Assembly (NCBI GenBank): GCA_964352625.1
Contig: CAYGSD010000009.1
Location: 1 to 64,000 of the forward strand
Direction of reading: 5' to 3'
Source of the DNA: JAAEPI01 sp964352625
GTDB lineage: Bacteria; Bacteroidota; Bacteroidia; Cytophagales; Cyclobacteriaceae
Length of the DNA stretch: 64,000 nt
The notes beneath the pieces are model-generated. The model was given only the letters and a program-made list of their open reading frames with translations, made no database searches and was not told where the DNA came from. Numbering within the stretch: position 1 is the first letter of the stretch; each line of letters opens with the position of its first letter. A program made the translations under genes and the position numbers. Positions 1-9,234 of the stretch are shown piece by piece.

Positions 1-85
1 GTGGATACCGTTGCGGAGGTTGGGCAGTTTCGCTAGTTTAGTGCTCTTTACAACTAGTGGGCATACTCTCGCTAGTTAGACGTTA
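1..85 (+). other. attC-like recombination site, 3' half only
   Basis: The first 85 bases carry no gene. Positions 59-85 read GGGCATACTC, a short spacer, then TAGTTAGACGTTA. The GTTAGAC at 75-81 fits the integron attC core GTTRRRY. The same arrangement (GGCGCATACTC, spacer, TAGTTGGACGTCA) recurs at 34750-34777, at the right edge of the nuclease-helicase module. The 5' half of such a site would lie outside the window, so the full hairpin cannot be seen. The similarity between the two sites is seen directly; the attC reading is inference. Confidence 0.35.
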
Positions 86-117
86 AAACCAAATTATTCT
101 TTGAGACTTTCCATTGA

Positions 118-300
118 TCAAGAAAGAATCCGGCTAGGTAGCATAAACAGCCCTTTGATAAATTTTAACACCCCATCCACAGCGAATCCCAGAATTCTGA
201 AAGGCAAACTGATCAGCCAGATGATTGGATAGAGGATGACAATAGCCAGGGCAAGCGGCCAGCAAAGAATGAGGAGAATAATCCAGAGGAGAAGTTTCAT
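118..300 (-). CDS. Small hydrophobic membrane protein
   Basis: A 60-residue protein dominated by hydrophobic residues. Residues 2-35 form one long hydrophobic stretch broken only by Pro and Trp, and a second hydrophobic or amphipathic stretch follows, separated by Asp and Lys. It is probably an inner-membrane peptide. It lies 94 bases downstream of guaA on the same strand and could be the last gene of that transcript. I recognise no family and assign no function. The reading frame is continuous and starts with MKLLL, typical of a membrane insertion start. Confidence 0.6.
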   Translation of the reverse strand: MKLLLWIILLILCWPLALAIVILYPIIWLISLPFRILGFAVDGVLKFIKGLFMLPSRILS

Positions 301-394
301 TCTGCAATGAACGTTCTCACCCCTTTTAGGTTTAAACCAATCCGCAGGAATCTTTAACCTTCAAATCAAAAAATCAATTCATTTTCAAATCGGT

Positions 395-1915
395 CTACTC
401 CCACTCGATAGTTGCTGGTGGCTTAGATGAGATGTCATAAACGACACGGTTGACGCCTTTCACCTGATTGATGATTTTATTAGAAATGCGTCCAAGAAAT
501 TCATATGGTAAATGCACCCAGTCGGCGGTCATGCCATCCAAGCTTGTAACAGCTCTAAGAGCTACAACATTTTCATACGTTCGTTCGTCACCCATCACTC
601 CTACTGACTGCACTGGAAGCAACATCGCTCCGGCTTGCCACACCTCATCATAGAGCCCTTCGTCATGAAGCCCTTGAATGAAAATATCATCCACTTCTTG
701 TAGAACCCGAACTTTCTCAGCGGTGATGTCTCCAAGAATTCTGATGCCCAACCCTGGTCCTGGAAAAGGATGTCGTCCAAGAATGGTCTCAGGCACGCCA
801 ATGGTTCGACCTACTCTTCGCACCTCGTCTTTGAAGAGGGTGTTCAGCGGCTCTACGACTTTTAATTTCATGTAGTCTGGCAATCCACCGACATTGTGAT
901 GCGACTTGATGGTCGCGGAAGGCCCCTTCACTGAAACAGACTCAATCACGTCAGGATAAATAGTCCCCTGTCCCAGCCACTTCACGTTTTCAATCTTGTG
1001 CGCCTCCTCATCAAACACGTCGATAAACACCTTACCGATGGCTTTTCTTTTGGCCTCAGGCTCTGTCAATCCATCAAGTGCTGCATAGAATTTATCCTTT
1101 GCATTCACGCCTTTCACATTCAGCCCCATGGCCTTGTATGACTCCAGCACCTTTTCAAACTCATTCTTGCGAAGAAGTCCATTGTCAACGAAAATGCAAT
1201 AAAGATTTTTGCCTATGGCTAGATGAATCAACTCAGCAGCAACTGATGAGTCAACGCCACCAGATAAGCCCAAAACCACTTTATCATTGCCGAGCTTTTC
1301 TTTCAGCTCTGCCACTGTGCTTTCTACAAATTGATCGGGTGTCCAATCACACTGTGCGCCGCAAATTCCCACCACGAAATTTCGCAAGAGGGTCAAACCA
1401 TCCGTGGTGTGCGTGACCTCCGGGTGAAACTGAATGCCGTATTGTTTCGTGCCTTTGATGTGAAATCCGGCAACCGGAATACTGGAAGTGGAAGCCGTCA
1501 ATTCAAAGCTCTCAGGAAGATTCAAAATGGTGTCTCCGTGAGACATCCAAACCTGACTGCCCGAAGCAATTCCATGAAACAAGTCGTGATCGATCACCTG
1601 AGAAAGATTGGCTCTGCCGTATTCTCTATGGTTTGATCTGGCCACTTCTCCTCCACTCTTAAGTGCCATCAGCTGTGCGCCGTAGCACACGCCTAATACA
1701 GGAATTTTCACTGACGCAAAATCATAATCCGGCGCATTTTCCTCTAATACAGAGCAAGGACCTCCGCTCAAAATCAAGCCGATTGTTTCCTCATCCAGTT
1801 CGGGTGGATTATTGAACGGATGAATTTCACAGTAAACATTTAGCTCACGAATCCGTCTGGCAATAAGTTGGGTATATTGGGAACCGAAATCGAGGATGAG
1901 AATTTTTTGCGACAT
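395..1915 (-). CDS. guaA: GMP synthase (glutamine-hydrolysing)
   Basis: Converts XMP, glutamine and ATP to GMP in the last step of guanine nucleotide synthesis; cytosolic. The 506-residue length is normal for the single-chain enzyme. Residues 1-190 form a class I glutamine amidotransferase with nucleophile Cys77 (GVCYGAQ) and partners His164 and Glu166 (FHPEVTH). The ATP pyrophosphatase P-loop SGGVDS is at 218-223, followed by the C-terminal dimerisation domain (GRHPFPGPGLGIRI, ending KPPATIEWE). All key residues are present. It is transcribed away from the DUF4159 gene at 1983, leaving a short divergent promoter region. Confidence 0.98.
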   Translation of the reverse strand: MSQKILILDFGSQYTQLIARRIRELNVYCEIHPFNNPPELDEETIGLILSGGPCSVLEENAPDYDFASVKIPVLGVCYGAQLMALKSGGEVARSNHREYGRANLSQVIDHDLFHGIASGSQVWMSHGDTILNLPESFELTASTSSIPVAGFHIKGTKQYGIQFHPEVTHTTDGLTLLRNFVVGICGAQCDWTPDQFVESTVAELKEKLGNDKVVLGLSGGVDSSVAAELIHLAIGKNLYCIFVDNGLLRKNEFEKVLESYKAMGLNVKGVNAKDKFYAALDGLTEPEAKRKAIGKVFIDVFDEEAHKIENVKWLGQGTIYPDVIESVSVKGPSATIKSHHNVGGLPDYMKLKVVEPLNTLFKDEVRRVGRTIGVPETILGRHPFPGPGLGIRILGDITAEKVRVLQEVDDIFIQGLHDEGLYDEVWQAGAMLLPVQSVGVMGDERTYENVVALRAVTSLDGMTADWVHLPYEFLGRISNKIINQVKGVNRVVYDISSKPPATIEWE

Positions 1916-1982
1916 GCGCGCAAAAATAATCCCTTTGACATCCCGACTTATATTTTGAACGATCTGTTTTCTTTGTGACCGA

Positions 1983-2630
1983 ATGAAATTTCTCTCAATC
2001 CTTTTAATCCTTGTTTCGACGCTTGTTCAGGCGCAGGAAATCCGCATTGCCAAACTAAAGTACGATGGTGGTGGTGACTGGTACGCCAATAAAACAGCTC
2101 TTCCCAATCTGATCGAGTTTTGTAATCAACAGCTAAACACCCGGATAAAAAACGAGGAAGATATAGTTGAAGTCGGGAGTCCTGATTTGTTCTCCTATCC
2201 GTACGTCTACATGACAGGACATGGAAATGTTCGATTGAGCGATTCGCAAGCTGAGAACCTCAGAACGTATCTTACTGGAGGTGGCTTTCTACATATCGAT
2301 GACAATTTTGGACTAGATCCATTTGTCCGATTGGAAATGAAAAAGGTCTTTCCCGAATTGGATTTTGTGGAACTGCCCTTCGAACATCCGATCTACAACC
2401 AGAAGTATAAATTCAAAACCGGACTACCAAAAATCCATGAGCACGACGGAAAACCGGCACAAGGATTCGGACTGATTTATGAAGGGCGGCTGGTTTGCTA
2501 CTACACGTATGAATGTGATCTGGGGAACGGCTGGGAAGATCAAATCATCTACAACGACCCTGAATCCCTGCGGCAGCTTGCCCTACAAATGGGAGCCAAT
2601 ATTATTAGTTACGCTTTTACGGCTTACTGA
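1983..2630 (+). CDS. DUF4159 family exported protein
   Basis: A 215-residue protein with an N-terminal signal peptide (residues 1-17, ending VQAQ). The rest matches the DUF4159 pattern as I recall it: AKLKYDGGGDWYANKTALPNL near the start, then YMTGHGNVRLS and GGGFLHIDDNFG, a flavodoxin- or glutamine-amidotransferase-like alpha/beta fold. In Bacteroidota such genes often lie near envelope or MoxR/BatA-type loci, but no such genes are adjacent here. The biochemical role is unknown. It converges on the DUF3078 gene with no gap between the two stop codons. Confidence 0.85.
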   Translation: MKFLSILLILVSTLVQAQEIRIAKLKYDGGGDWYANKTALPNLIEFCNQQLNTRIKNEEDIVEVGSPDLFSYPYVYMTGHGNVRLSDSQAENLRTYLTGGGFLHIDDNFGLDPFVRLEMKKVFPELDFVELPFEHPIYNQKYKFKTGLPKIHEHDGKPAQGFGLIYEGRLVCYYTYECDLGNGWEDQIIYNDPESLRQLALQMGANIISYAFTAY

Positions 2631-3554
2631 TTACTCTTTCACCCGCTGATCACCGAAGTTGTAGGTGATACCAAACCCAAAGACGCTCTTAAATTGAACC
2701 TTGGGACCATCGGCTACCACAGAACCATCATTCAGCACTCGCTCAGTATTGATGTCATCGTCGTATAGAAGCTGGGTGAACAGATTAGTAGTCATGTACT
2801 TATTGATTCGCATGACAATCGTGTTTTGCCAGTTTACATCAATGTTTCCAAAATTATCCGCTTCATAGTTTGTGAAGAGCTCCAACCTCGTCTCCAAGTT
2901 GACATTGGTTATGGCCTCCTGCTTGTATTGAAATGAGAAATACGAACCGAGCTCACCACGTACCGTATGACCTGGCGCTACCCCATATGCTCCCGCATCG
3001 CCCACGATCTCCCCATCCAAAACAAAAGTCAATTTTCCGGTAAGAGGCTTGTAACTGAAATCAACAAACTCATTCGGGGAATACTCTATACCCGTACCTA
3101 TGGTCAGGTAGGCTGGAGCCATGAATCGAGAAATCACACTGTCCTGATCATCCTGAGAAAACCCCTCAGTAAACTGCGTTCTAAAATCTATAAATGCAGA
3201 CAAAAACCATCGGGTGTTCGCTTCTGTCACCTGATAGCCATAGCTGCTTTGAAGGGCAATTTTATCATCCGTTTTCTGAGGCCTGCCCTCACCTTGCTTT
3301 TGTAGTCCATACCCAAGCTGCATAGCATTTTTCCACTTGTGCCTTCTGAGTCTTTTGTCCGCAAAAACATTGAAGAAAGAGTTGATGGAAGAAGAATTCT
3401 CACCACCAGCTGCCCAGTTGCTCAAAGAAACCTGAGAGAATGTCAGCGAAGAAGTTCCACCCTTTTTCCAATAGGTGGTGTCGGTCGCGGTGGTGTCCTG
3501 AGCTTGTGCATGCAGAAATAAAACAAATGATAAACCGAATAGTAATCTTTTCAT
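2631..3554 (-). CDS. DUF3078 family outer-membrane barrel protein
   Basis: Predicted outer-membrane beta-barrel protein of a Bacteroidota-specific family of unknown function. The start is placed at 3554, where MKRLLFGLSFVLFLHAQAQ gives a clean signal peptide; an upstream in-frame start would add eight residues with no signal character. The mature part opens with WKKGGTSSLTFSQVSLSNWAAGGENSSS, the signature I associate with DUF3078. Alternating aromatic and polar strands follow, ending in a barrel-like VFGFGITYNFGDQ. It is divergent from the CHAT gene at 3643. Confidence 0.85.
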   Translation of the reverse strand: MKRLLFGLSFVLFLHAQAQDTTATDTTYWKKGGTSSLTFSQVSLSNWAAGGENSSSINSFFNVFADKRLRRHKWKNAMQLGYGLQKQGEGRPQKTDDKIALQSSYGYQVTEANTRWFLSAFIDFRTQFTEGFSQDDQDSVISRFMAPAYLTIGTGIEYSPNEFVDFSYKPLTGKLTFVLDGEIVGDAGAYGVAPGHTVRGELGSYFSFQYKQEAITNVNLETRLELFTNYEADNFGNIDVNWQNTIVMRINKYMTTNLFTQLLYDDDINTERVLNDGSVVADGPKVQFKSVFGFGITYNFGDQRVKE

Positions 3555-3642
3555 GTGTGTGATCTTGTGAAGCCGCAAAACTAGGAAACTCCATATTTTA
3601 TTTCACCACTTTTCTTAATTTCAGGCCTACACACTCATTGCT

Positions 3643-6600
3643 ATGAAAATTAAAGTCTTTAGTAGAATCGTTAGTCTGCTCGCGCTTTTTATATTCAGTC
3701 AATCAGGGCAGGCCCAAGACCTGCGAACTTTACTCGATAGCAGTTCCTATTTCTGGGACAATCAGAATTTTGAAAAGGCGTTCGAAACGCTCAATCAAGG
3801 GGTAGAACTAGCCAAAAATCTTTACGAAACAAAAGACGAAAATGGAGCATTCAGTTATGCTTTCATGCTCAATCAAATGGGCGTTCGGTTATATCAGGCG
3901 GAAGTTTACGATAAAGCGGAAAGTTACTATTCGGCAGCTCTGCCTCTTTTTAGAGAAGCTGAAGGTGAGGCAGGGTCGAACTATATAACTACCATGGAAA
4001 ACCTTGCGCTTTGTCTTGATGATGAACAGAAATTCGATGAAGCCTTAGACGTTTACGCTCACCTACTCTCCAATGAGGCCTTTCATATTGCCGCAGAGAG
4101 CAGTATATACCAAACCTATAATGCCGCTGCTATTTGCGCTTATAATGCAGGGAATCGCGATGTGGCATTTAATTACTACGAAAACGCCCTTTCCTACCTA
4201 GATGAATCACACGCAGACTTTTGGGTCATAGTCGAAAACCTGCTGGTTTTGGAACAGGCCTGGGGCTCAGGACTAAATGTGCAAGATTATCTCACTAAGT
4301 TCATTGAAAGATTTCCAGACAAAGAGGAAGAATATAGAAATCTCATCGCCTATTTGAATCGGGAATTGGCCCTCCAAAAACTTGAAGAAATGGACTATAA
4401 GGGAGCCATTCCACATCTGGAAACAGTCATCAAATACTTGGTGCCGGAGGATAGCGTGGACCATGTCATCGTCCTGTATTCCACGCATGACCTTACATCA
4501 GCGTATGTCCAGACCTTCCAATTCAGCAAGGCCTTGCCAATAGCCCTTAAAAATGAAAAAGCCATCAAGGATTTCTATGGACAACACAGTGATGACTATC
4601 TCTATGCGCTGAATTATCTGTCGCTTGCGTTGATGGAGCTCGCCGATTATGATGGAGCCAAGCGAACATTTGACAAGGCATTCAGACTCCTTGATAAATC
4701 GGATCGTGAAACAAAAGGCGAAATAAAGGCACTCTTTGAATCTAACTATGTAGACATGCTGGTCAAACTTGGGAAGTATGAGGAAGCTAGAAACATCAAT
4801 GAAAGCATCGTGCTATTCTATTCACAAAACGGCGAAAAATACTTCGATGATTTGCTCTTTGCGCTGAATCAAGCTGCTCTCGTCATGATTTCGGTGGGTG
4901 AATACGAGCAAGCCGAAGCGGTACTTAAGCAGGCGCTGGCAGCTCAGCAAAAGAAGTATGGACTGGAAAACGAGATGGGCTCTAGGATTGCCTCCAACCT
5001 CACGGCTGTCTACATCCAAACAGGCCTCACCTCTCGGGCACTTCAGTTCATTGATTTCGTGCTTGCCAATGATTTGGCTGTGCATGGTGAACAAAGCTTT
5101 GAGTATTCTTTTTCTCTTCAGGTTGCAGGGTCGCTGTATGTTTCTATAGGCGCTTTTGATCAGGCGATTGAAACGCTGAAGAAATCCTATGAGCTGCGAA
5201 AAAGCATGGTCAGTGAAGACAACCGAGAACTTCTTCGTCTGAAGCAAACGCTGGGCACGGCCTATTTTAAAGTAGGTAAATTGGATGAAGCCCAAAGCAT
5301 CCTTGAAGAGGTTTTGGCCATTCAGAAGGCCAGTCTCGGAGCAAAGAATTTCGATGTATCGCTCACGCAAAATGATCTGGGGATGGTGGCGTTCAGTCGG
5401 AAGAATTATAGCTCGGCTGAGGCATACTTTAAAGAAGCATTAAACATCAGAAACAAGGTGCTCGGCCCCTACAATCAATTCACCTGCACCACCCTCTTCA
5501 ACCTGGCCTGCACCAGTTTGCTCTCTGTTAATCAGACAAAAACCAATGAGTACTTCGGCCATGCAATGGGCAATTACTTGCACGTGCTGGATGAATTTTT
5601 TCCATTTCTGAGCGAGAAGGAAAGGCTGGAGTACTACCACACGATTAAGGGCCAGCTTGGGGCTTACTATTCCATGCTGAGCGACCAGCTGGAAAGCAAC
5701 CCTTCACTGACGTCCGAACTGTTTAATACTCAAATCAGGACTAAGTCCATGCTGCTCAACGAAAGTGTGGAGCTCAGAAATTACCTCGAGAATCAACAAG
5801 ATCCAGAGGTCAGGAAGCTTTATGAAAAATGGACATCCATTAATCAGGAAATAGCAAAACTCCAGCAGCAGCAAAACGAGGGAAAAGACAAGGTTTATCT
5901 GGACAGCCTGAAAGTGGTTGGAGAGGAATTTGAAAAGGCACTCAACTCACTGAACATCACTGATCGAAAGGTCACAACCTGGCAGGAGGTTGCCCAAAGT
6001 CTTAAAGATGGCGAAGTGGCTGTTGAGATCATTCGAGTTACCAAATTCGATTTTGAGAACAACCAACGCCTGAACAATCAGCGTGATTATCTCGCGCTCA
6101 TAGTCGACAATAAAACCACTGACTATCCGAAGTACGTCAAGCTCACCAACGGAGCTGAAATGGACGCCAAACTCTTTACTATTTACAAGAACAATATCAA
6201 ATTCAAGCTTCAAGACAAGCAATCGCATGATAATTTCTGGGCGCCAATAGCATCGCAATTGGGGGACTATGAAAAGGTCTATTTCTCTTCGGATGGCGTC
6301 TACCATTTGCTGAATCTGAACACCCTCCTCAACCCCGAAACCTCAAAATATGTATTGGACGAATGGAACATTGAAATAGTGGGCAACACGAGCGAATTAC
6401 TTGACAGAAAAATCGCCAAACAAAAACCAAAGCGGGCTACCCTATTTGGCTTCCCCAATTTCAACTCACAGCCAGATCCTGAGGCAACTAATTCGGACAG
6501 AACCAGCGTCTTTCGAGAAATATTCACAGAGGGTGTGAGTGACCTTCCCGGCACCAAGGTGGAAGTTCAAAATATCAATCAACTGATGGCCGCCAAGGGA

Positions 6601-7131
6601 TTGAATACTCAATCGTATCTCGCCAATGAAGCACATGAAAAACAGCTAAAGTCAATCGCATCGACGGACATTTTGCACATTGCCACTCACGGATTTTTCG
6701 AAGAATCATCCGAGGATTTAGTCAATGATGATCCGCTGCTGCATTCTGGTCTTTTGCTGGCCAACCTGAAAGAATCGATCTCAGCTGACGAGGAAAACGG
6801 AATCATTACCGCCAAGGAAATAGCCCAACTGAATCTGCACAATAACCAGCTTGTCGTTCTATCTGCCTGTGAAACAGGTCGTGGAAAAGTAGTGGATGGC
6901 CAGGGTGTTTATGGATTGCAGCGAGCTTTTCAAGTGGCGGGTGCACAAAACGTAATCATCAGTCTTTGGAAAGTGGACGATGAAGCCACCAAGGAATTGA
7001 TGACACTGTTCTACGAATCCTATTTACAAAACAGTGATCCAAGGGCCTCTCTGAAAACCGCACAGATCCAACTCAAGGAGAAGTTTCCTGAACCTATTTA
7101 CTGGGGCGCTTTTTATGTTGTTGGCAACTAA
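3643..7131 (+). CDS. Secreted TPR-CHAT protein, caspase-like peptidase
   Basis: A 1162-residue protein: signal peptide (1-24, ending GQAQ), then many tetratricopeptide repeats over roughly residues 30-690, a helical linker (about 700-800), and a C-terminal CHAT domain from about residue 850. The CHAT catalytic pair is intact: His1016 in HIATHG and Cys1076 in LSACETG, followed by the usual ALxxAGAxxVIxSLW-type segment (FQVAGAQNVIISLWKVDD). CHAT domains are clan CD caspase-like proteases. The TPR array probably binds the target or partner. The signal peptide points to the periplasm or beyond, unlike cytosolic CHAT effectors. An acylase gene starts 13 bases after its stop and is probably co-transcribed. 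Confidence 0.93.
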   Translation: MKIKVFSRIVSLLALFIFSQSGQAQDLRTLLDSSSYFWDNQNFEKAFETLNQGVELAKNLYETKDENGAFSYAFMLNQMGVRLYQAEVYDKAESYYSAALPLFREAEGEAGSNYITTMENLALCLDDEQKFDEALDVYAHLLSNEAFHIAAESSIYQTYNAAAICAYNAGNRDVAFNYYENALSYLDESHADFWVIVENLLVLEQAWGSGLNVQDYLTKFIERFPDKEEEYRNLIAYLNRELALQKLEEMDYKGAIPHLETVIKYLVPEDSVDHVIVLYSTHDLTSAYVQTFQFSKALPIALKNEKAIKDFYGQHSDDYLYALNYLSLALMELADYDGAKRTFDKAFRLLDKSDRETKGEIKALFESNYVDMLVKLGKYEEARNINESIVLFYSQNGEKYFDDLLFALNQAALVMISVGEYEQAEAVLKQALAAQQKKYGLENEMGSRIASNLTAVYIQTGLTSRALQFIDFVLANDLAVHGEQSFEYSFSLQVAGSLYVSIGAFDQAIETLKKSYELRKSMVSEDNRELLRLKQTLGTAYFKVGKLDEAQSILEEVLAIQKASLGAKNFDVSLTQNDLGMVAFSRKNYSSAEAYFKEALNIRNKVLGPYNQFTCTTLFNLACTSLLSVNQTKTNEYFGHAMGNYLHVLDEFFPFLSEKERLEYYHTIKGQLGAYYSMLSDQLESNPSLTSELFNTQIRTKSMLLNESVELRNYLENQQDPEVRKLYEKWTSINQEIAKLQQQQNEGKDKVYLDSLKVVGEEFEKALNSLNITDRKVTTWQEVAQSLKDGEVAVEIIRVTKFDFENNQRLNNQRDYLALIVDNKTTDYPKYVKLTNGAEMDAKLFTIYKNNIKFKLQDKQSHDNFWAPIASQLGDYEKVYFSSDGVYHLLNLNTLLNPETSKYVLDEWNIEIVGNTSELLDRKIAKQKPKRATLFGFPNFNSQPDPEATNSDRTSVFREIFTEGVSDLPGTKVEVQNINQLMAAKGLNTQSYLANEAHEKQLKSIASTDILHIATHGFFEESSEDLVNDDPLLHSGLLLANLKESISADEENGIITAKEIAQLNLHNNQLVVLSACETGRGKVVDGQGVYGLQRAFQVAGAQNVIISLWKVDDEATKELMTLFYESYLQNSDPRASLKTAQIQLKEKFPEPIYWGAFYVVGN

Positions 7132-7144
7132 GGATATTTGAGCA

Positions 7145-9184
7145 ATGAGAAAAACAACCTTCACCCTCCTCCTATTTTCTTTCTTTGTTTCAGTCAGTCA
7201 GTTCAATCCCGAGCAAATCGAAATAATGCGCGACAAATGGGGCGTACCTCACATCTACGCACCCACCGATGCGCAGGTATCATACGGCCTTGCCTGGGCG
7301 CATGCCGAGGACGATTTCAAAACCATTCAGCAAACACTCCTTGCCGCAAAAGGACTACTCGGCCAGCACATCGGCAAAGACGGAGCGCCGATTGATTACG
7401 TGACCAGCCTTCTAAGATGTCAGGAAATCGTAGATGAACATATGGATGAAGTGGGGTCGGATTTTCTAAAAGTAGTTGAGGGATATGCTGCCGGATTGAA
7501 TGCCTATGCCGCGCATCATCCCGAAGAAGTGCTGCTCAAAAAAGCCTTCCCCATTTCTGTGAAAGATGCGTTTGTAACCTACGTCTTTCAATTGGCCATT
7601 TTCGATGGAGGAGATCGTGTGGTCAGGAGCCTTTTCAACAGCGACACTGAACCGTTTTTTACCGGAACAGGATCCAATGGCATTGCCATCCGAAGACACA
7701 AAACCACCAGCGATGAGGTCTTTCTTGCCGTGAATGCACATCAGCCACTCGAAGGGCCGGTGGGCTGGTACGAGGCGCATCTGATCAGTGATGAAGGTTG
7801 GAACATGCTCGGGGGACTGTTCCCCGGCGGGCCAACTGTATTTCACGGAACCAATGAAAATCTTGGATGGGCACACACGGTGAATTATCCAGACAAAATA
7901 GACGTTTTCCAATTGGAAATGCACCCCACCAAAGAAGATTGGTACAAACTAGACAACCAATATTATCAGCTCGAAAAGAAAGTCGTGAAACTGAAAGTAA
8001 AGGTCTTACTGGGCATCAAAATCACGGTAAAACGAGAGGCCTTTTACAGCCCACATTATGGCCCGGTAGTCAAAAATGATGACGGTGCTTTTGCTTTTCA
8101 TATGGGCGTGTTTGATGATATCCGAGCCACAGAGCAATGGTACCGAATGAACAAGGCGTCAAATCTTGAGGAGTTTAAAGACGCACTTGAGATGACCTCC
8201 ATTCCGAGTTTCAACATGGTCTATGCCGATCGGTTTGACAATATTTTCTACGTGAGCAATGGCAAGTTTCCTCTTCGGGATCCACAATATGATTGGACTA
8301 AAACGCTACCCGGAAACACCTCCGCCACCCTGCCAACGGCTTACCACACTTTTTCTGACCTCCCTCAGATCACCAACCCAAAAGCAGGCTATCTGTTCAA
8401 CACGAACAACACGCCTTTCAACTCAACCGCCGCTGACGAGAACATGAAACGCATGGACTATGACACCACCATGGGTTTTGTAGAAAGAGAAAATAACAGG
8501 AGCATTCGCTTCATGAACCAGATCGATCAATACGAACAGCTGACTTACCAAAACTTCAAAGACATTAAATTCGATGTGACCCTTCCCGATTCACTCGCTT
8601 ATCCTATCAATATCAATCCCGTCTTTAGACTCAAAACCGAGGGCAAGGCTGGAGAGATCGCCAAAATCCTACAGGACTGGGATCATGCCGGAGAGGTGGA
8701 CAGAATCGGCCCAGCTCATGCGAAGGTTTTCTACTATCAAGTGCAAAGAAATCTTTCCAAAATTGTGGCTGATGGCATCACTGGAGAAGAATTGATACCT
8801 GCACTTGAGGAAACTCACGACTACTTTATGCAGCATTTTGGCAAAGTGGATGTGACGCTGGGTGAATACCAGAAGCTGGTACGTGGAGACAAGGAACTTC
8901 CACTCAGAGGCATGCCCGATGTGCTGGCTGCCATGTGGACTGTTCCGCACAAAGATGGAATGGTCAAGGGCAATTCGGGTGAATCGTACATTCTCCTTGC
9001 TCGCTACCCAAAAGAGGGCCTTCCGATTATCGAAACGATTCATGCATATGGCAACTCAAGCAAGTCTGAGAGTCCGCACTATACCGACCAGATGGAAGAC
9101 TTCACTAAGCTAAAGCTAAAGCCGATGACACTGGATTTGGAGGAGGTGAGGAAACAGGCGCTGAAAATATACTCGCCTAAATAA
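7145..9184 (+). CDS. Penicillin acylase family N-terminal-nucleophile hydrolase
   Basis: A 679-residue Ntn hydrolase with an apparent signal peptide (1-20). These enzymes are exported as precursors and self-cleave before a serine that becomes the N-terminal nucleophile of the beta chain. Here that serine is Ser177 in TGTGSNGIAI. The downstream FHGTNENLGWAHTVNYPD matches the family's conserved oxyanion-region segment. Family members cleave amide bonds of beta-lactams, acyl-homoserine lactones or other N-acyl compounds; the substrate cannot be told from sequence. It is somewhat shorter than the usual 750-800 residues but looks complete at both ends. It follows the CHAT gene by 13 bases. Confidence 0.92.
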   Translation: MRKTTFTLLLFSFFVSVSQFNPEQIEIMRDKWGVPHIYAPTDAQVSYGLAWAHAEDDFKTIQQTLLAAKGLLGQHIGKDGAPIDYVTSLLRCQEIVDEHMDEVGSDFLKVVEGYAAGLNAYAAHHPEEVLLKKAFPISVKDAFVTYVFQLAIFDGGDRVVRSLFNSDTEPFFTGTGSNGIAIRRHKTTSDEVFLAVNAHQPLEGPVGWYEAHLISDEGWNMLGGLFPGGPTVFHGTNENLGWAHTVNYPDKIDVFQLEMHPTKEDWYKLDNQYYQLEKKVVKLKVKVLLGIKITVKREAFYSPHYGPVVKNDDGAFAFHMGVFDDIRATEQWYRMNKASNLEEFKDALEMTSIPSFNMVYADRFDNIFYVSNGKFPLRDPQYDWTKTLPGNTSATLPTAYHTFSDLPQITNPKAGYLFNTNNTPFNSTAADENMKRMDYDTTMGFVERENNRSIRFMNQIDQYEQLTYQNFKDIKFDVTLPDSLAYPININPVFRLKTEGKAGEIAKILQDWDHAGEVDRIGPAHAKVFYYQVQRNLSKIVADGITGEELIPALEETHDYFMQHFGKVDVTLGEYQKLVRGDKELPLRGMPDVLAAMWTVPHKDGMVKGNSGESYILLARYPKEGLPIIETIHAYGNSSKSESPHYTDQMEDFTKLKLKPMTLDLEEVRKQALKIYSPK

Positions 9185-9206
9185 GCCTCGAAACATTCTC
9201 AGGGAG

Positions 9207-9214
9207 TACTTTTG
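9207..9214 (+). promoter_or_regulatory. Bacteroidota -7 promoter element
   Basis: TACTTTTG is an exact match to the Bacteroidota -7 consensus TAnnTTTG and lies 20 bases before the sulfotransferase start codon. No good TTTG -33 element is visible at the expected spacing. Confidence 0.4.
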
Positions 9215-9234
9215 GTAGAATCCTACAACTGGCT

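Noticed and set aside
4822..5370. A 182-codon open frame antisense to the CHAT gene
   Set aside because: It is covered by the continuous TPR coding frame on the plus strand and shows no domain; treated as a shadow.
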